From Gammaproteobacteria bacterium UBA5109 (GTDB lineage Bacteria; Pseudomonadota; Gammaproteobacteria; Pseudomonadales; Pseudohongiellaceae): 64,000 nt of DNA. Shown here one piece after another: positions 1-8,081 of this stretch; the stretch's first letter is position 1; each line of letters starts with the position of its first letter. Below the pieces are notes generated by a model, which saw nothing but the letters and a program-made list of their open reading frames with translations, ran no database searches and was not told where the DNA came from. Where the stretch lies: the NCBI GenBank assembly GCA_002414385.1, contig DHZH01000002.1, forward strand, positions 1 to 64,000, given 5' to 3'. Both the position numbers and the translations under genes were made by a program.

Positions 1-7
1 AATGTAG

Positions 8-94
8 TGGTGCCCAGGAGAGGACTTGAACCTCCACGGCCGTAAGGCCACTAGCACCTGAAGCTAGCGTGTCTACCAATTCCACCACCTGGGC
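8..94 (-). tRNA. tRNA-Leu (anticodon CAG)
   Basis: The reverse strand folds as a class II tRNA. It has a 7-bp acceptor stem GCCCAGG/CCTGGGC with discriminator A, an encoded CCA (positions 8-10), the D-loop text AATTGGTAGAC, an anticodon loop TTCAGGT giving CAG, a long variable arm (TGGCCGTAAGGCCG) and the T-loop GGTTCAAGTCC. The long variable arm and the anticodon identify leucine. It reads divergently from rnr, about 120 bases away. Confidence 0.95.
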
Positions 95-214
95 ACAGGA
101 CGGGAACTACCAATTGCAGGGGGCGCAATTTACCCATTCTGCCCTGCCCTGTCAATGCTGTTTACCCACGCGCCTGTTATACTCGCAACTTCATTAATTC
201 CCAGCAGTAAACCC

Positions 215-2593
215 ATGCCCCGAACAAAAAAACCACAAGACCCACACGCCAAACGCGAAGCAGCCCGTTATGAGAACCCGATTCCCAGCCGGGAGTTCAT
301 TATGGAACACCTGGAAACCCGGGGTGAGCCAGTTACTCATCTGGAGCTTTGCACCGAATTACTGCTGTTTGATAACGAAAACCAGGAAGCCCTGCGTCGC
401 CGCCTGATTGCCATGGCCCGTGACGGGCAGCTGATTGAAAACCGTGGTGGCGCCTATGGTCTGGTACGCAAAATGGACCTGATTAAAGGTGTCATTCAGG
501 GCAACAAGGAAGGTTTCGGCTTTGTGATACCCGACGATGGTTCCGATGACCTGTTCCTGAACCCGAAACAGATGATGAAAGTCTTTGATGGTGATACCGT
601 GCTTGCCCGTATTGCCGGGTATGATCGCCGCGGCCGTCGTGAAGGCAAGATTGTTGAGGTGCTGGAACGCAAACGCACTGAATTTGTCGGGCGCTTTTAC
701 CGGGAGTCCGGTGTTGGCGTGGTCATTCCGCATAACCGCCGCATTGCCCAGGAAATTCTGGTCCCGCCGAAGAAACACAAAAATGCCAAAGACGGCGACT
801 TCGTGGTGGTCAAGATTACCAAGTTCGCGCATAACCGGGTAAAAAGTACCGGCGTCGTGACTGAAGTACTGGGCGATGTGGCGCGTCCCGGCATGGAAAT
901 CGAAGTGGCAATCCGCGCCCATGAAATACCCCGCATCTGGCCGAAGGGCATCATCAGTGAACTGGGTCGTGTAGCCAAGCATCAGGCCGACCCTTCCAGC
1001 GAGGCCGAACATCGGGTTGATTTACGTGAGCTACCCTTTGTCACTATTGATGGTGAAGATGCCAAGGATTTTGATGATGCGGTTTATTGTGAGTTGCGCC
1101 CCGGTCAGGGCTGGACGCTGTATGTCGCTATCGCCGATGTCTCGCATTATGTGCAAGTGGATTCCGTGCTCGACCAGGAAGCCCAGGAACGGGGCAACTC
1201 GGTTTATTTCCCCGGACATGTTATTCCCATGTTGCCGGAGGATTTATCCAACGGCCTGTGTTCGCTGAAACCGAACGAAGACCGCCTGGTGCTGGTATGT
1301 CAGATGAATATCAATCGGGACGGCAAAATTACCCGTTACAAATTCTGCGAAGGCATCATTCATTCCCATGCACGCCTGACCTATACGGAAGTGGCTACGC
1401 TTCTGCAACCGACCCAGAACCCGGTGGAAAAAAACCTGCAGTCACGCCTGCGCGACAAGCATGCCGGGATCATGCCGGATCTGAAACATCTGTATGCCTT
1501 ATATAAAGTATTACACCAGACCCGTCACAAACGCGGGGCGCTGGATTTCGATACAACTGAAACCCGAATCATTTTTTCCGAACAAAAGAAGATTAAGGAA
1601 ATCGTGCCGGTCGAACGCAACGATGCCCATCGCATCATTGAGGAATGCATGCTCTGCGCCAATGTCTGCAGCGCCAAGTTCCTGCTGCAATCCAAGTTGC
1701 CGGCTCTCTATCGTGTGCATGATGGCCCCAATGAGGAAAAAGTCGCCAAGCTCTATGACTTTCTGCGCGGCATCGGCATTGGCCTGGCACGCAAGAAAAA
1801 ACCGACACCCACTGATTATCAGGAAATACTCAAGCGCCTGAAAACCCGGCCCGACCGGAACCTCCTGCAGACCATGGTGATACGCTCACTGAAGCAGGCG
1901 GTCTATCAGCCGGAGAATGGCGGACATTTTGGTCTGGGATTTGAAGCCTATACGCATTTCACCTCACCGATCAGACGCTACCCGGATTTACTGGTTCATC
2001 GAGCCATCCGCTATCTGATCAGAAACGGCAAACACCAGCGCTTTACCCTGCCGGTCGAGGGGAATAAAGCCATTGCGCGCAAGGATATCTACCCCTATAA
2101 ATTATCAGACCTGGTAAACCTGGGAACTGAGCTGTCAATGACGGAACGCCGTGCCGATGCGGCCACCTATGATGTCCTGGACTGGCTCAAATGTGAGTAC
2201 ATCAAAGAGCACATTGGTGAGGAATATACCGGCACTGTAGTGACCGTGACCAGTTTCGGCCTGTTTGTTGAGCTGGACGATGTTTATGTAGAAGGACTCG
2301 TGCATGTCACTGCCCTGCAAAATGATTATTACCACTTTGATGCCATTGCCCATACTTTGACCGGTGAACGTACCGGCTTTCAGTACCAGATGGGTGACAA
2401 GGTAAATGTAGTGGTTGCCCGTGTTGACCTGGATGACAAGAAAATTGATTTGCAGCTAACCGGCAAGAAAGAGTCAAAAGGTGTCCGGAAAAATATCCCC
2501 AAAAATCAGCGTATGACGAAGTTACGGGATATCACCAAACGTAAACTGTCAAAAAAATCCCGCCAGGGGCAAAAGAAAGGGCGTCGCAAGTAA
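215..2593 (+). CDS. rnr: Ribonuclease R (3'-5' exoribonuclease)
   Basis: RNase R degrades structured RNA processively from the 3' end and takes part in rRNA, tmRNA and mRNA turnover in the cytoplasm. The protein shows an N-terminal winged-helix region, cold-shock/OB segments (NKEGFGFVIPDD), the RNB catalytic core with the acidic cluster IDGEDAKDFDDAV and the downstream HFTSPIRRYPDL motif, a C-terminal S1 domain (GTVVTVTSFGLFVELD) and a Lys/Arg-rich tail, as in E. coli RNase R. The start at 215 (MPRTKK) is preferred over an in-frame ATG at 155, because the extra 20 residues are hydrophobic and unlike the family; neither has a clear ribosome site. rlmB follows 6 bases after the stop, the usual rnr-rlmB pairing. 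Confidence 0.95.
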   Translation: MPRTKKPQDPHAKREAARYENPIPSREFIMEHLETRGEPVTHLELCTELLLFDNENQEALRRRLIAMARDGQLIENRGGAYGLVRKMDLIKGVIQGNKEGFGFVIPDDGSDDLFLNPKQMMKVFDGDTVLARIAGYDRRGRREGKIVEVLERKRTEFVGRFYRESGVGVVIPHNRRIAQEILVPPKKHKNAKDGDFVVVKITKFAHNRVKSTGVVTEVLGDVARPGMEIEVAIRAHEIPRIWPKGIISELGRVAKHQADPSSEAEHRVDLRELPFVTIDGEDAKDFDDAVYCELRPGQGWTLYVAIADVSHYVQVDSVLDQEAQERGNSVYFPGHVIPMLPEDLSNGLCSLKPNEDRLVLVCQMNINRDGKITRYKFCEGIIHSHARLTYTEVATLLQPTQNPVEKNLQSRLRDKHAGIMPDLKHLYALYKVLHQTRHKRGALDFDTTETRIIFSEQKKIKEIVPVERNDAHRIIEECMLCANVCSAKFLLQSKLPALYRVHDGPNEEKVAKLYDFLRGIGIGLARKKKPTPTDYQEILKRLKTRPDRNLLQTMVIRSLKQAVYQPENGGHFGLGFEAYTHFTSPIRRYPDLLVHRAIRYLIRNGKHQRFTLPVEGNKAIARKDIYPYKLSDLVNLGTELSMTERRADAATYDVLDWLKCEYIKEHIGEEYTGTVVTVTSFGLFVELDDVYVEGLVHVTALQNDYYHFDAIAHTLTGERTGFQYQMGDKVNVVVARVDLDDKKIDLQLTGKKESKGVRKNIPKNQRMTKLRDITKRKLSKKSRQGQKKGRRK

Positions 2594-2599
2594 AGCAAG

Positions 2600-3337
2600 A
2601 TGAAACAGGAATGGGTTTTTGGCATACATACTATTAATGCTTTGCTGAAGCACAGGCCAGAGCTCGTGCAGCAGATTTTTCTGCAAAGCGGCCGCCTGGA
2701 TGCGCGCATCTCCTCAATCACTGACCAGTGCAACAGCCTGGGCATTCCGGTGGAGGTGCTGGACAAGACCGAACTGGATAAAAAGGCCAGCGGTGTGCAT
2801 CAGGGGGCGATTGCGCTGTGCAGGGAAATGCAGCTGGAACATAACGAAACCTATCTTTACCAGCTTCTGGATAAACTCGATCACCGGCCTTTATTGCTGA
2901 TTCTGGATGGAGTGACCGACCCGCATAACCTGGGTGCCTGTATCCGCTCAGCCGAAGCCGCAGGTGCCGATGCAGTCATTGTGCCTAAAGACAAATCTGC
3001 CTCACTCAATGCTACCGCACGCAAAGTTGCCAGCGGAGCTGCCGAAATTCTACCCTTTATTAGCGTGACCAATCTGGCGCGTTGCATGCAGACCCTGCAA
3101 AAACGTGGTATCTGGCTGATGGGAGCTGCCGGTGAAGCGGAAAAATCAGTCTATGAAGCAGACCTTAAAGGGGATATTGCACTGGTGCTCGGCGCCGAAG
3201 GCAAAGGCTTGCGCCGCCTGACCCGGGAAAACTGTGACCAGTTACTGGCCATTCCCATGCAAGGTGAAACCAGTTCACTGAATGTGTCGGTATCTGCGGG
3301 TATTTTCCTGTTTGAAGCCTTACGCCAAAGACTCTGA
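2600..3337 (+). CDS. rlmB: 23S rRNA (guanosine-2251-2'-O)-methyltransferase RlmB
   Basis: SPOUT-class methyltransferase that 2'-O-methylates G2251 in the peptidyl-transferase P loop of 23S rRNA. The N-terminal substrate-binding domain begins with WVFGIHTINALL. The SpoU/TrmH core shows the three family motifs: ILDGVTDPHNLGACIRSAEA, LVLGAEGKGL and the knot-forming IPMQGETSSLNVSVSAGI. At 245 residues it has full family length. It lies 6 bases behind rnr and is probably co-transcribed with it. Confidence 0.95.
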   Translation: MKQEWVFGIHTINALLKHRPELVQQIFLQSGRLDARISSITDQCNSLGIPVEVLDKTELDKKASGVHQGAIALCREMQLEHNETYLYQLLDKLDHRPLLLILDGVTDPHNLGACIRSAEAAGADAVIVPKDKSASLNATARKVASGAAEILPFISVTNLARCMQTLQKRGIWLMGAAGEAEKSVYEADLKGDIALVLGAEGKGLRRLTRENCDQLLAIPMQGETSSLNVSVSAGIFLFEALRQRL

Positions 3338-3420
3338 TAATGTTGCTTCGCTGCCGCTAATCCAGATGACGGCCATTCGAGCTTGATTTAAAAAAATCTC
3401 TTTGCTACTTTCAGTTTACC

Positions 3421-3435
3421 GGTGTCCGGGACACC
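3421..3435. promoter_or_regulatory. Perfect 15-base palindrome upstream of the PCMT-like gene
   Basis: GGTGTCC-G-GGACACC has perfect 7-base arms around one base, in the 215-base gap between rlmB and the gene starting at 3553. The compact symmetry suggests an operator more than a terminator, since no T-run follows. The rest of the gap shows no gene; a good ribosome site (AGAAGGAGG) lies just before the ATG at 3553. Confidence 0.4.
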
Positions 3436-3552
3436 AAGAGTCCGTCTGAAAGGCAATGCCTGTCCCAAATCTCTTAAGCTGTAAATAATAGAGTCTAGTA
3501 ACCTCTTTCCTTGCCCATGAACGGACCATGGTAGCTAACAGAAGGAGGTCTT

Positions 3553-4677
3553 ATGACCCAGTTAATCGTTTCAGATAGCAGTCTTCCTGCAGCTCCCAAT
3601 CCGACCTATTACCGAAAAAAAGCCAAGCAACTATTGCGGGCCTATCTTCATTGCGATACCGTTGCCAGGCTTCGTTTTGAAGCAAGGCTCCCGGACAAAA
3701 TCAAAACGCCTGCAGCAATTAAATTAGCCGACGCCCAGACTGTACTGGCCCGTGAACACGGCTGCGCGAACTGGTCGCAATTTTTAAGCCTGATTGATAA
3801 CACCCGCGAACAAAACTACTCAGCAGGTTTACGTGAAAAATTCTCTGAACAATTGTGTAGCAATAACAATATCACCAACAACGCAATCCGCGATGCTTTT
3901 ACTAATGTACCACGCGAAAAGTACCTGGGCCCGCCTCCCTGGCGCTTCCTGGAATTTTATAATCGCCCCTATCAATTCACCCTCAATGACAATCTGCAGA
4001 GCGTCTATAAGGATGTGCAAGTCGAAGCCAATCGGCCAGCTCCATTAAACAATGGCATCCCCAGCACGCAGGCGCTTTGGCTCCAGGCTCTTAACCCGCA
4101 AGCTGGTGAGAATGTATTACACATTGCTTGTAACAACGGTTATTACTCCGCGCTTTTATCTGACATTGTCGGAGAAAATGGCCATGTTTACTGTTGTGAT
4201 ATGACCCCAGGCCAGGCTGCAAGTCCTGCCGAAAAACTTTCTCATTTACCACAGGCGAAAGCGATAGACCCTGAAACAATTGACTGGCGAAAGAAATTCT
4301 ATGATGTCGTTTTAATCAATGCAGGTGTCGCCGAATTAAAACCCGAGTGGCTTCATGCCCTGAAAGATAAGGGACGGTTACTCGTGTCTGTCACGGTGTA
4401 CTATGAATCCTGTTTTTCCGGTTTTGGCGAGACCGTGTTGATCACTCGCCAAAATGACGGCTTTCATGCCAAATTCCTGCCAAGCATGAATTACTTCAGT
4501 AGCGGCTTTTATCTTGATTTTGGCCCGCGAGACTTTAGTGCTGATCAGAAGCTTAAATCCGCATATATAAAAAAAGGATTTAGGTCAGTCAGAAGCCTAC
4601 GCCTGGACAAGCATAAAGCTGACCAAAGTTGCTGGTTACATTCAGCCAAGAGCTGCTTATCAAAAAAGCCGGTCTAG
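3553..4677 (+). CDS. Protein-L-isoaspartate methyltransferase-like protein with an extra N-terminal domain
   Basis: Residues about 105-320 resemble the protein-L-isoaspartate O-methyltransferase (PCMT) fold: AIRDAFTNVPREKYLG, then GIPSTQALWLQAL, then a SAM-binding strand-loop VLHIACNNGYYSALL. The usual glycine-rich GxGxG loop is altered to ACNNG, so activity or substrate may differ from the repair enzyme Pcm. The first 75 residues (YRKKAKQLLRAY, then KLADAQTVLAREHGCANWSQF) match a short helical segment I associate with the N-termini of some ankyrin-repeat proteins, not with Pcm. The start has a strong Shine-Dalgarno (GAAGGAGG). The stop codon lies inside an intrinsic terminator, so the gene is probably monocistronic. 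The methyltransferase family is fairly sure; the substrate is unknown. Confidence 0.7.
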   Translation: MTQLIVSDSSLPAAPNPTYYRKKAKQLLRAYLHCDTVARLRFEARLPDKIKTPAAIKLADAQTVLAREHGCANWSQFLSLIDNTREQNYSAGLREKFSEQLCSNNNITNNAIRDAFTNVPREKYLGPPPWRFLEFYNRPYQFTLNDNLQSVYKDVQVEANRPAPLNNGIPSTQALWLQALNPQAGENVLHIACNNGYYSALLSDIVGENGHVYCCDMTPGQAASPAEKLSHLPQAKAIDPETIDWRKKFYDVVLINAGVAELKPEWLHALKDKGRLLVSVTVYYESCFSGFGETVLITRQNDGFHAKFLPSMNYFSSGFYLDFGPRDFSADQKLKSAYIKKGFRSVRSLRLDKHKADQSCWLHSAKSCLSKKPV

Positions 4678-4690
4678 CTGACCGCTTTTT
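4662..4690 (+). terminator. Intrinsic terminator overlapping the PCMT-like stop codon
   Basis: An A-run and AAGCCGGTC, the loop TAGCT, then GACCGCTTTTT form a GC hairpin with one bulged C followed by five Ts. The TAG stop of the upstream gene lies in the loop. The flanking A-run could let it act on both strands. Confidence 0.7.
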
Positions 4691-4737
4691 ATTAATTACT
4701 TTCCCTAATTTACTTTATTTATATTTGGAGCAATCCG

Positions 4738-5490
4738 ATGACAAACTTTGATGCATACTGGAACGCCTGGGCCCCTTATTGGCACCATGTGGAAGATTTT
4801 TTCTTTGAAGAAGACAGCCTCAACGCAATTACTGATCAACTACAACCGCCCGTTCTTGTTCTGGGAGCAGGACTTGGCCTTATCGTTGAAGCCTTAAGAA
4901 AAAACGGCATCGAATGCGATGGCCTGGACCTTAGTCAGCCTATGCTTGAGCAGGCCAAACAGCGCCGGAATCTTGATTTAATACTGGGCGATGCAGCAGA
5001 CATGCCCTTTGCAGATAACAGCTATCAATCCTGCATATCAGCCAGCGGCGTCATTGACTTTATGGGCGATGAAGCATTGATAGCCCGCATCATTAACGAA
5101 ATGAAGCGTGTCACTATAGACGCAAATAAAATTTTCATCGCCTTTGGTCATTTTAGTCCTGCAATGGAACAGGCCTGCCGGGAAATGGACGTGATCAAAG
5201 ATATGCAATTACATATTCGCCACTCCTTACGGCTTTCTGCTGCCATGGCGGCAATGAGTCTGGAGGAACTGGCCCAACAACCGTCTGTAGGCACGGAAAA
5301 GGAGCAAAAATTCGGTATGGGTTATTACAAGATTTTCAATGAAGTGGAGGATCCGCAACAATTGATTGATGTTGCTCCCGAAACCCAGTACTACCGAACT
5401 GAGGAAGAAGTTAAAGCTTTGTTTAAGCGCCTTGGCCTTCCAATCAGGGAATTTACGGTCGCGGAAACCAGTTATATTGTCCGGATTTAG
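4738..5490 (+). CDS. Class I SAM-dependent methyltransferase
   Basis: UbiE/type-11-like methyltransferase fold: motif I VLVLGAGLGLIVEAL, an acidic ribose-binding strand GLDLSQPMLEQA, motif II LILGDAADMPFADNSY and a motif III region (MKRVTIDANKIFIAFG). The 250 residues include a helical insertion and a C-terminal cap (EVEDPQQLIDVAPETQYYRTEEEV). A plausible GGAG site precedes the ATG. It follows another methyltransferase gene but is separated from it by a terminator, so no operon is implied. The substrate cannot be told from the sequence; small-molecule methylation is the default guess. Confidence 0.75.
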   Translation: MTNFDAYWNAWAPYWHHVEDFFFEEDSLNAITDQLQPPVLVLGAGLGLIVEALRKNGIECDGLDLSQPMLEQAKQRRNLDLILGDAADMPFADNSYQSCISASGVIDFMGDEALIARIINEMKRVTIDANKIFIAFGHFSPAMEQACREMDVIKDMQLHIRHSLRLSAAMAAMSLEELAQQPSVGTEKEQKFGMGYYKIFNEVEDPQQLIDVAPETQYYRTEEEVKALFKRLGLPIREFTVAETSYIVRI

Positions 5491-5508
5491 CTGAATTAAG
5501 GAGAAATT

Positions 5509-5576
5509 GTTCGCGGCTAAAGCCGCTCCTACAGGTGTATCCGAATATTGTTGTAGGAGGGGCTTTAGCCCCGAAC
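5509..5576. repeat. REP-like inverted repeat pair (copy 1 of 3)
   Basis: A left arm (5509-5533, GTTCGCGGCTAAAGCCGCTCC plus TACA) and a right arm (5552-5576, TGTAGGAGGGGCTTTAGCCCC plus GAAC) face each other across an 18-base spacer. Each arm also has its own small palindrome (GGCTAAAGCC, GGGGCTTTAGCCCC). The same unit recurs at about 20235 and 25067 in this window, always between genes. This is the architecture of REP doublets mobilised by RAYT transposases; no such transposase is in the window. Confidence 0.85.
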
Positions 5577-5709
5577 AGGGCTGGTGTTATTTTCAAACAA
5601 ACCCCTATTTAGTTGCATCTACGCCGCAATATCTCTACAATTCGCCCTCTTTTTAACTCCTTGTCTTACCACAGGAAGGCTTTACTAAGCTGCTGGCTTA
5701 TAAAGCGAT

Positions 5710-5725
5710 GGCTCCACAATGAGCC
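5710..5725 (+). promoter_or_regulatory. Hairpin in the rpsF leader, possible S6/S18 control element
   Basis: GGCTC-CACAAT-GAGCC forms a 5-base-pair hairpin 33 bases before the rpsF start, followed by GACTTATAAACCGTGAGGAG. rpsF leaders in many bacteria bind the S6:S18 complex for autoregulation. The position fits, but I cannot show the conserved core of that RNA motif, so this is a weak inference. Confidence 0.3.
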
Positions 5726-5758
5726 CTGATGGAAGACTTATAAACCGTGAGGAGCATT

Positions 5759-6241
5759 ATGCGTCACTATGAAATAGTATTTATGGTGCATCCCGACCAG
5801 TCCGATCAGGTCTCCGGGATGATCGAAAAATACAGCGCTCTGGTCACTGAAAGCGGCGGCTCTGTCCACCGTGTCGAGGACTGGGGACGTCGTCAACTCG
5901 CCTATCCGATCAACAAGGTTCACAAAGCTCATTACGTGCTGATGAATATCGAGTGCAATCAGGAAACCCTGGATGAAATTTCCACCCTGTTCCGCTTTAA
6001 CGATGCTGTCATCCGTAATCTGGTGATCAAACGCAAGGAAGCCGTTACCGAAGTGTCGGATATCATGAAAGCCGAGAACGAAAGCCGTGAGCGTAAAGCC
6101 CGCGCTAGCCAGCGTTCGCAGGATTATTCTGATCGTGATTCCTCGGATGATGACGATGACGATGACGACGATGACTACGATGACGACGACTCTGATTCAG
6201 CTGATGAAAAAAATGAAGCTGAAGCTGAGACCACCAACTAA
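5759..6241 (+). CDS. rpsF: 30S ribosomal protein S6 with long acidic tail
   Basis: The core MRHYEIVFMVHPDQSDQV through YVLMNIECNQETLDEI and FRFNDAVIRNLVIKR is standard S6, which binds 16S rRNA in the platform together with S18. The start is the ATG at 5759 with GAGGAG upstream; a GTG at 5747 would put four residues on top of that site. After about residue 100 the protein has a charged tail dominated by a run of ten Asp plus further Asp/Glu, encoded by GAT/GAC triplets at 6146-6190. S6 tails are cut or glutamylated in E. coli, but this one is much longer and more acidic than usual. It heads the operon rpsF-rpsR-6515-rplI. Confidence 0.97.
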   Translation: MRHYEIVFMVHPDQSDQVSGMIEKYSALVTESGGSVHRVEDWGRRQLAYPINKVHKAHYVLMNIECNQETLDEISTLFRFNDAVIRNLVIKRKEAVTEVSDIMKAENESRERKARASQRSQDYSDRDSSDDDDDDDDDDYDDDDSDSADEKNEAEAETTN

Positions 6242-6264
6242 GCGAGAAAATTTGGAGAACTATT

Positions 6265-6495
6265 ATGGCCCGATTTTTTAGACGTCGACGCTACTGCAAA
6301 TTTACCGCTGAAGGCGTCACCGAAATTGATTACAAGGATCTGGATACACTCAAAGCCAATATCAGTGAAACCGGCAAGATCGTACCAAGCCGCATTACCG
6401 GGACCAAAGCCCGTTACCAGCGCCAGCTTGCTACAGCGATCAAACGTGCCCGTTATCTGGCTTTGATTCCCTATACGGATTCGCACGAAGTTTAA
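6265..6495 (+). CDS. rpsR: 30S ribosomal protein S18
   Basis: 76 residues beginning MARFFRRRRYCKFTAEGV and ending RARYLALIPYTDSHEV, the full length and sequence pattern of bacterial S18, which partners S6 on the platform of the small subunit. A ribosome site (TTGGAG) lies just before the ATG, and the gene follows rpsF by 23 bases. Confidence 0.97.
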   Translation: MARFFRRRRYCKFTAEGVTEIDYKDLDTLKANISETGKIVPSRITGTKARYQRQLATAIKRARYLALIPYTDSHEV

Positions 6496-6514
6496 AGCTC
6501 CTGAGGGATAGCTG

Positions 6515-7345
6515 ATGCGAGGCCTAGCGGAATATGTCATGCATAACCGCCGCCGAGCCATCATGGTCGTACTGCTGACCGGGCTGTTTCCCATGCTGTA
6601 CTGCCTGAGCGCGGCGGTCGTCGGACTGGTTAATCTGCGCAGAGACGCTCGGGAAGGATTGATTATCCTGCTGTGGTCAATGATCCCGGCAGGAATGTAC
6701 TGGATAGTGGGAGATCCCACGCCAGTCATGCTGATGCCGGGTATTGCCCTGCTGGCCCAGGTTCTGAAACGTACCGAATCATGGTCCAGGGTAGTGATGC
6801 TCGGGACAGTACTGGGCCTGGTTATACAGCTCAGTCTGGTCTGGCAGGATGCCTACGTGGCCCAGCTGACCAGCATTGTGGACAATGCACTGATCGTCCA
6901 GCAAAGCCAGGGTGCCACGGTACCCTATACGTCCGCTCAGGTCGTGGCCTTGCTGCTGAGTTTTTTCGGTGCATACCACCTTGCCACGATTGTGTCGTGC
7001 CTGATCCTGGCACGCTGGTGGCAGGCAGCTTTGTACAACCCGGGTGGTTTCGGCGAAGAATTTCGCCAGTTACGCCTGGAACCGGGATTTGCGGTATTAC
7101 TGACAGGTTTCATGATAGCCGGGCTGGCAGATATGGAACCGCTGGATACCTGGGTAGCGATAATGAGTATTGCGCCCTTACTGGCTTCACTGGCTTTGAT
7201 GCATTATGTCGTGAAGCTGAAAAAGCTGGGAAGTAGCTGGCTGTTTATTGGCTACCTGGCTGTGTTTTTTTTCGCACCGGCCTTTGTCATGCTCGGTGTG
7301 GCGGACAGTTTGGTAAATATCAGAAAACGCATTGCCGAACCTTAA
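6515..7345 (+). CDS. DUF2232/YybS-like multi-pass membrane protein
   Basis: A 276-residue, strongly hydrophobic protein with about eight membrane segments, beginning MRGLAEYVMHNRRRAIMVVLL. A membrane protein of this kind lies between rpsR and rplI in Pseudomonas-type genomes, from memory, and the position here (19 bases after rpsR, 25 before rplI) matches. Its function is not established. The assignment rests on topology and position, not on catalytic motifs, of which I see none. The start has GAGGGATAGCTG upstream. Confidence 0.7.
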   Translation: MRGLAEYVMHNRRRAIMVVLLTGLFPMLYCLSAAVVGLVNLRRDAREGLIILLWSMIPAGMYWIVGDPTPVMLMPGIALLAQVLKRTESWSRVVMLGTVLGLVIQLSLVWQDAYVAQLTSIVDNALIVQQSQGATVPYTSAQVVALLLSFFGAYHLATIVSCLILARWWQAALYNPGGFGEEFRQLRLEPGFAVLLTGFMIAGLADMEPLDTWVAIMSIAPLLASLALMHYVVKLKKLGSSWLFIGYLAVFFFAPAFVMLGVADSLVNIRKRIAEP

Positions 7346-7370
7346 GCAAGGCGGCAAGAGTGAGGTTGAA

Positions 7371-7955
7371 ATGAACGTTATATTATTAGAAAAAGTTGGC
7401 AAGATCGGCGATGTCGGTGACAAGGTTGAGGTCAAAGCCGGTTATGCGCGTAACTTCCTGTTTCCTTTTGCCAAGGCAGTGCCGGCAACCAGGGAAAATG
7501 TAGCGGAATATGAAGCCCGCAAGGAAGAGTTACTGAAAGCCGCCCAGGAAAAAATGAAGGCCGCTAAAGCTCGTGCTGAAAAGCTCAATGGCATAAGTGT
7601 CACTATTGAAGCCAATGCCGGTGAAGAAGGCAAACTGTTTGGTTCAATCGGTACCCGGGATATCGCCGATGCACTGACTGCAGCCGGTCAGGAAGTTGAG
7701 AAAAGTGAAGTCCAGCTACCCGAAGGTGCTATCCGGCATACCGGTGACTTTGAAATTTCCCTGTCGCTTGGCTCTGAAGTCACCGCTGAAATTAACCTGA
7801 AAATTGTTGGTACCGACGCACCGCAGGAAACTGTTGTCGCGATGGAAGAACTCGAAGCGATGGAAGCAGCAGCAGACATCGAAGAGAAGGCCGAGGAAGC
7901 AGTGGAAGAAGCTGCCGATGATGCCGGAGAAGAATCTGCAGAAAAAGACTCATAA
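7371..7955 (+). CDS. rplI: 50S ribosomal protein L9 with acidic C-terminal extension
   Basis: The N-terminal domain MNVILLEKVGKIGDVGD, VKAGYARNFLFPFAKAVPAT is diagnostic of L9, which sits at the base of the L1 stalk. Standard L9 ends near residue 150 (here EINLKIVGTDAP). This protein continues for about 45 residues rich in Glu, Ala and Asp. The start at 7371 fits the family and has GAGG nearby, while an upstream in-frame ATG at 7332 overlaps the previous gene. S6 in the same operon also has an acidic tail. A strong terminator follows, and dnaB is not adjacent but lies about 7 kb downstream. Confidence 0.95.
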   Translation: MNVILLEKVGKIGDVGDKVEVKAGYARNFLFPFAKAVPATRENVAEYEARKEELLKAAQEKMKAAKARAEKLNGISVTIEANAGEEGKLFGSIGTRDIADALTAAGQEVEKSEVQLPEGAIRHTGDFEISLSLGSEVTAEINLKIVGTDAPQETVVAMEELEAMEAAADIEEKAEEAVEEAADDAGEESAEKDS

Positions 7956-8021
7956 ATTATTGAGGCTTTGCAGCCAAGTAGAGAGCGAACCAAAAGTTTT
8001 CTTTCTACTTGTTTTATCAAT

Positions 8022-8051
8022 AAAAAAGGGAGCACTTGGCTCCCTTTTTTT
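8022..8051. terminator. Bidirectional intrinsic terminator after rplI
   Basis: AAAAAAGGGAGC-ACTTG-GCTCCCTTTTTTT is a perfect GGGAGC/GCTCCC stem with a 5-base loop, flanked by an A-run and a T-run. It can end the ribosomal operon from the left and the minus-strand regulator gene from the right (stop at 8082). Confidence 0.9.
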
Positions 8052-8081
8052 GTGGGCAGGTTTTGTGTTCAGAATACCTGC

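Noticed and set aside
359..1012. 217-codon open frame on the minus strand inside rnr
   Set aside because: Lies wholly antisense to the strongly supported RNase R gene and has no recognisable motif.
5509..5576. Intrinsic terminator after the methyltransferase gene
   Set aside because: The arms fold well but no T-run follows and the same unit recurs in unrelated gaps, so it is a REP-type repeat.
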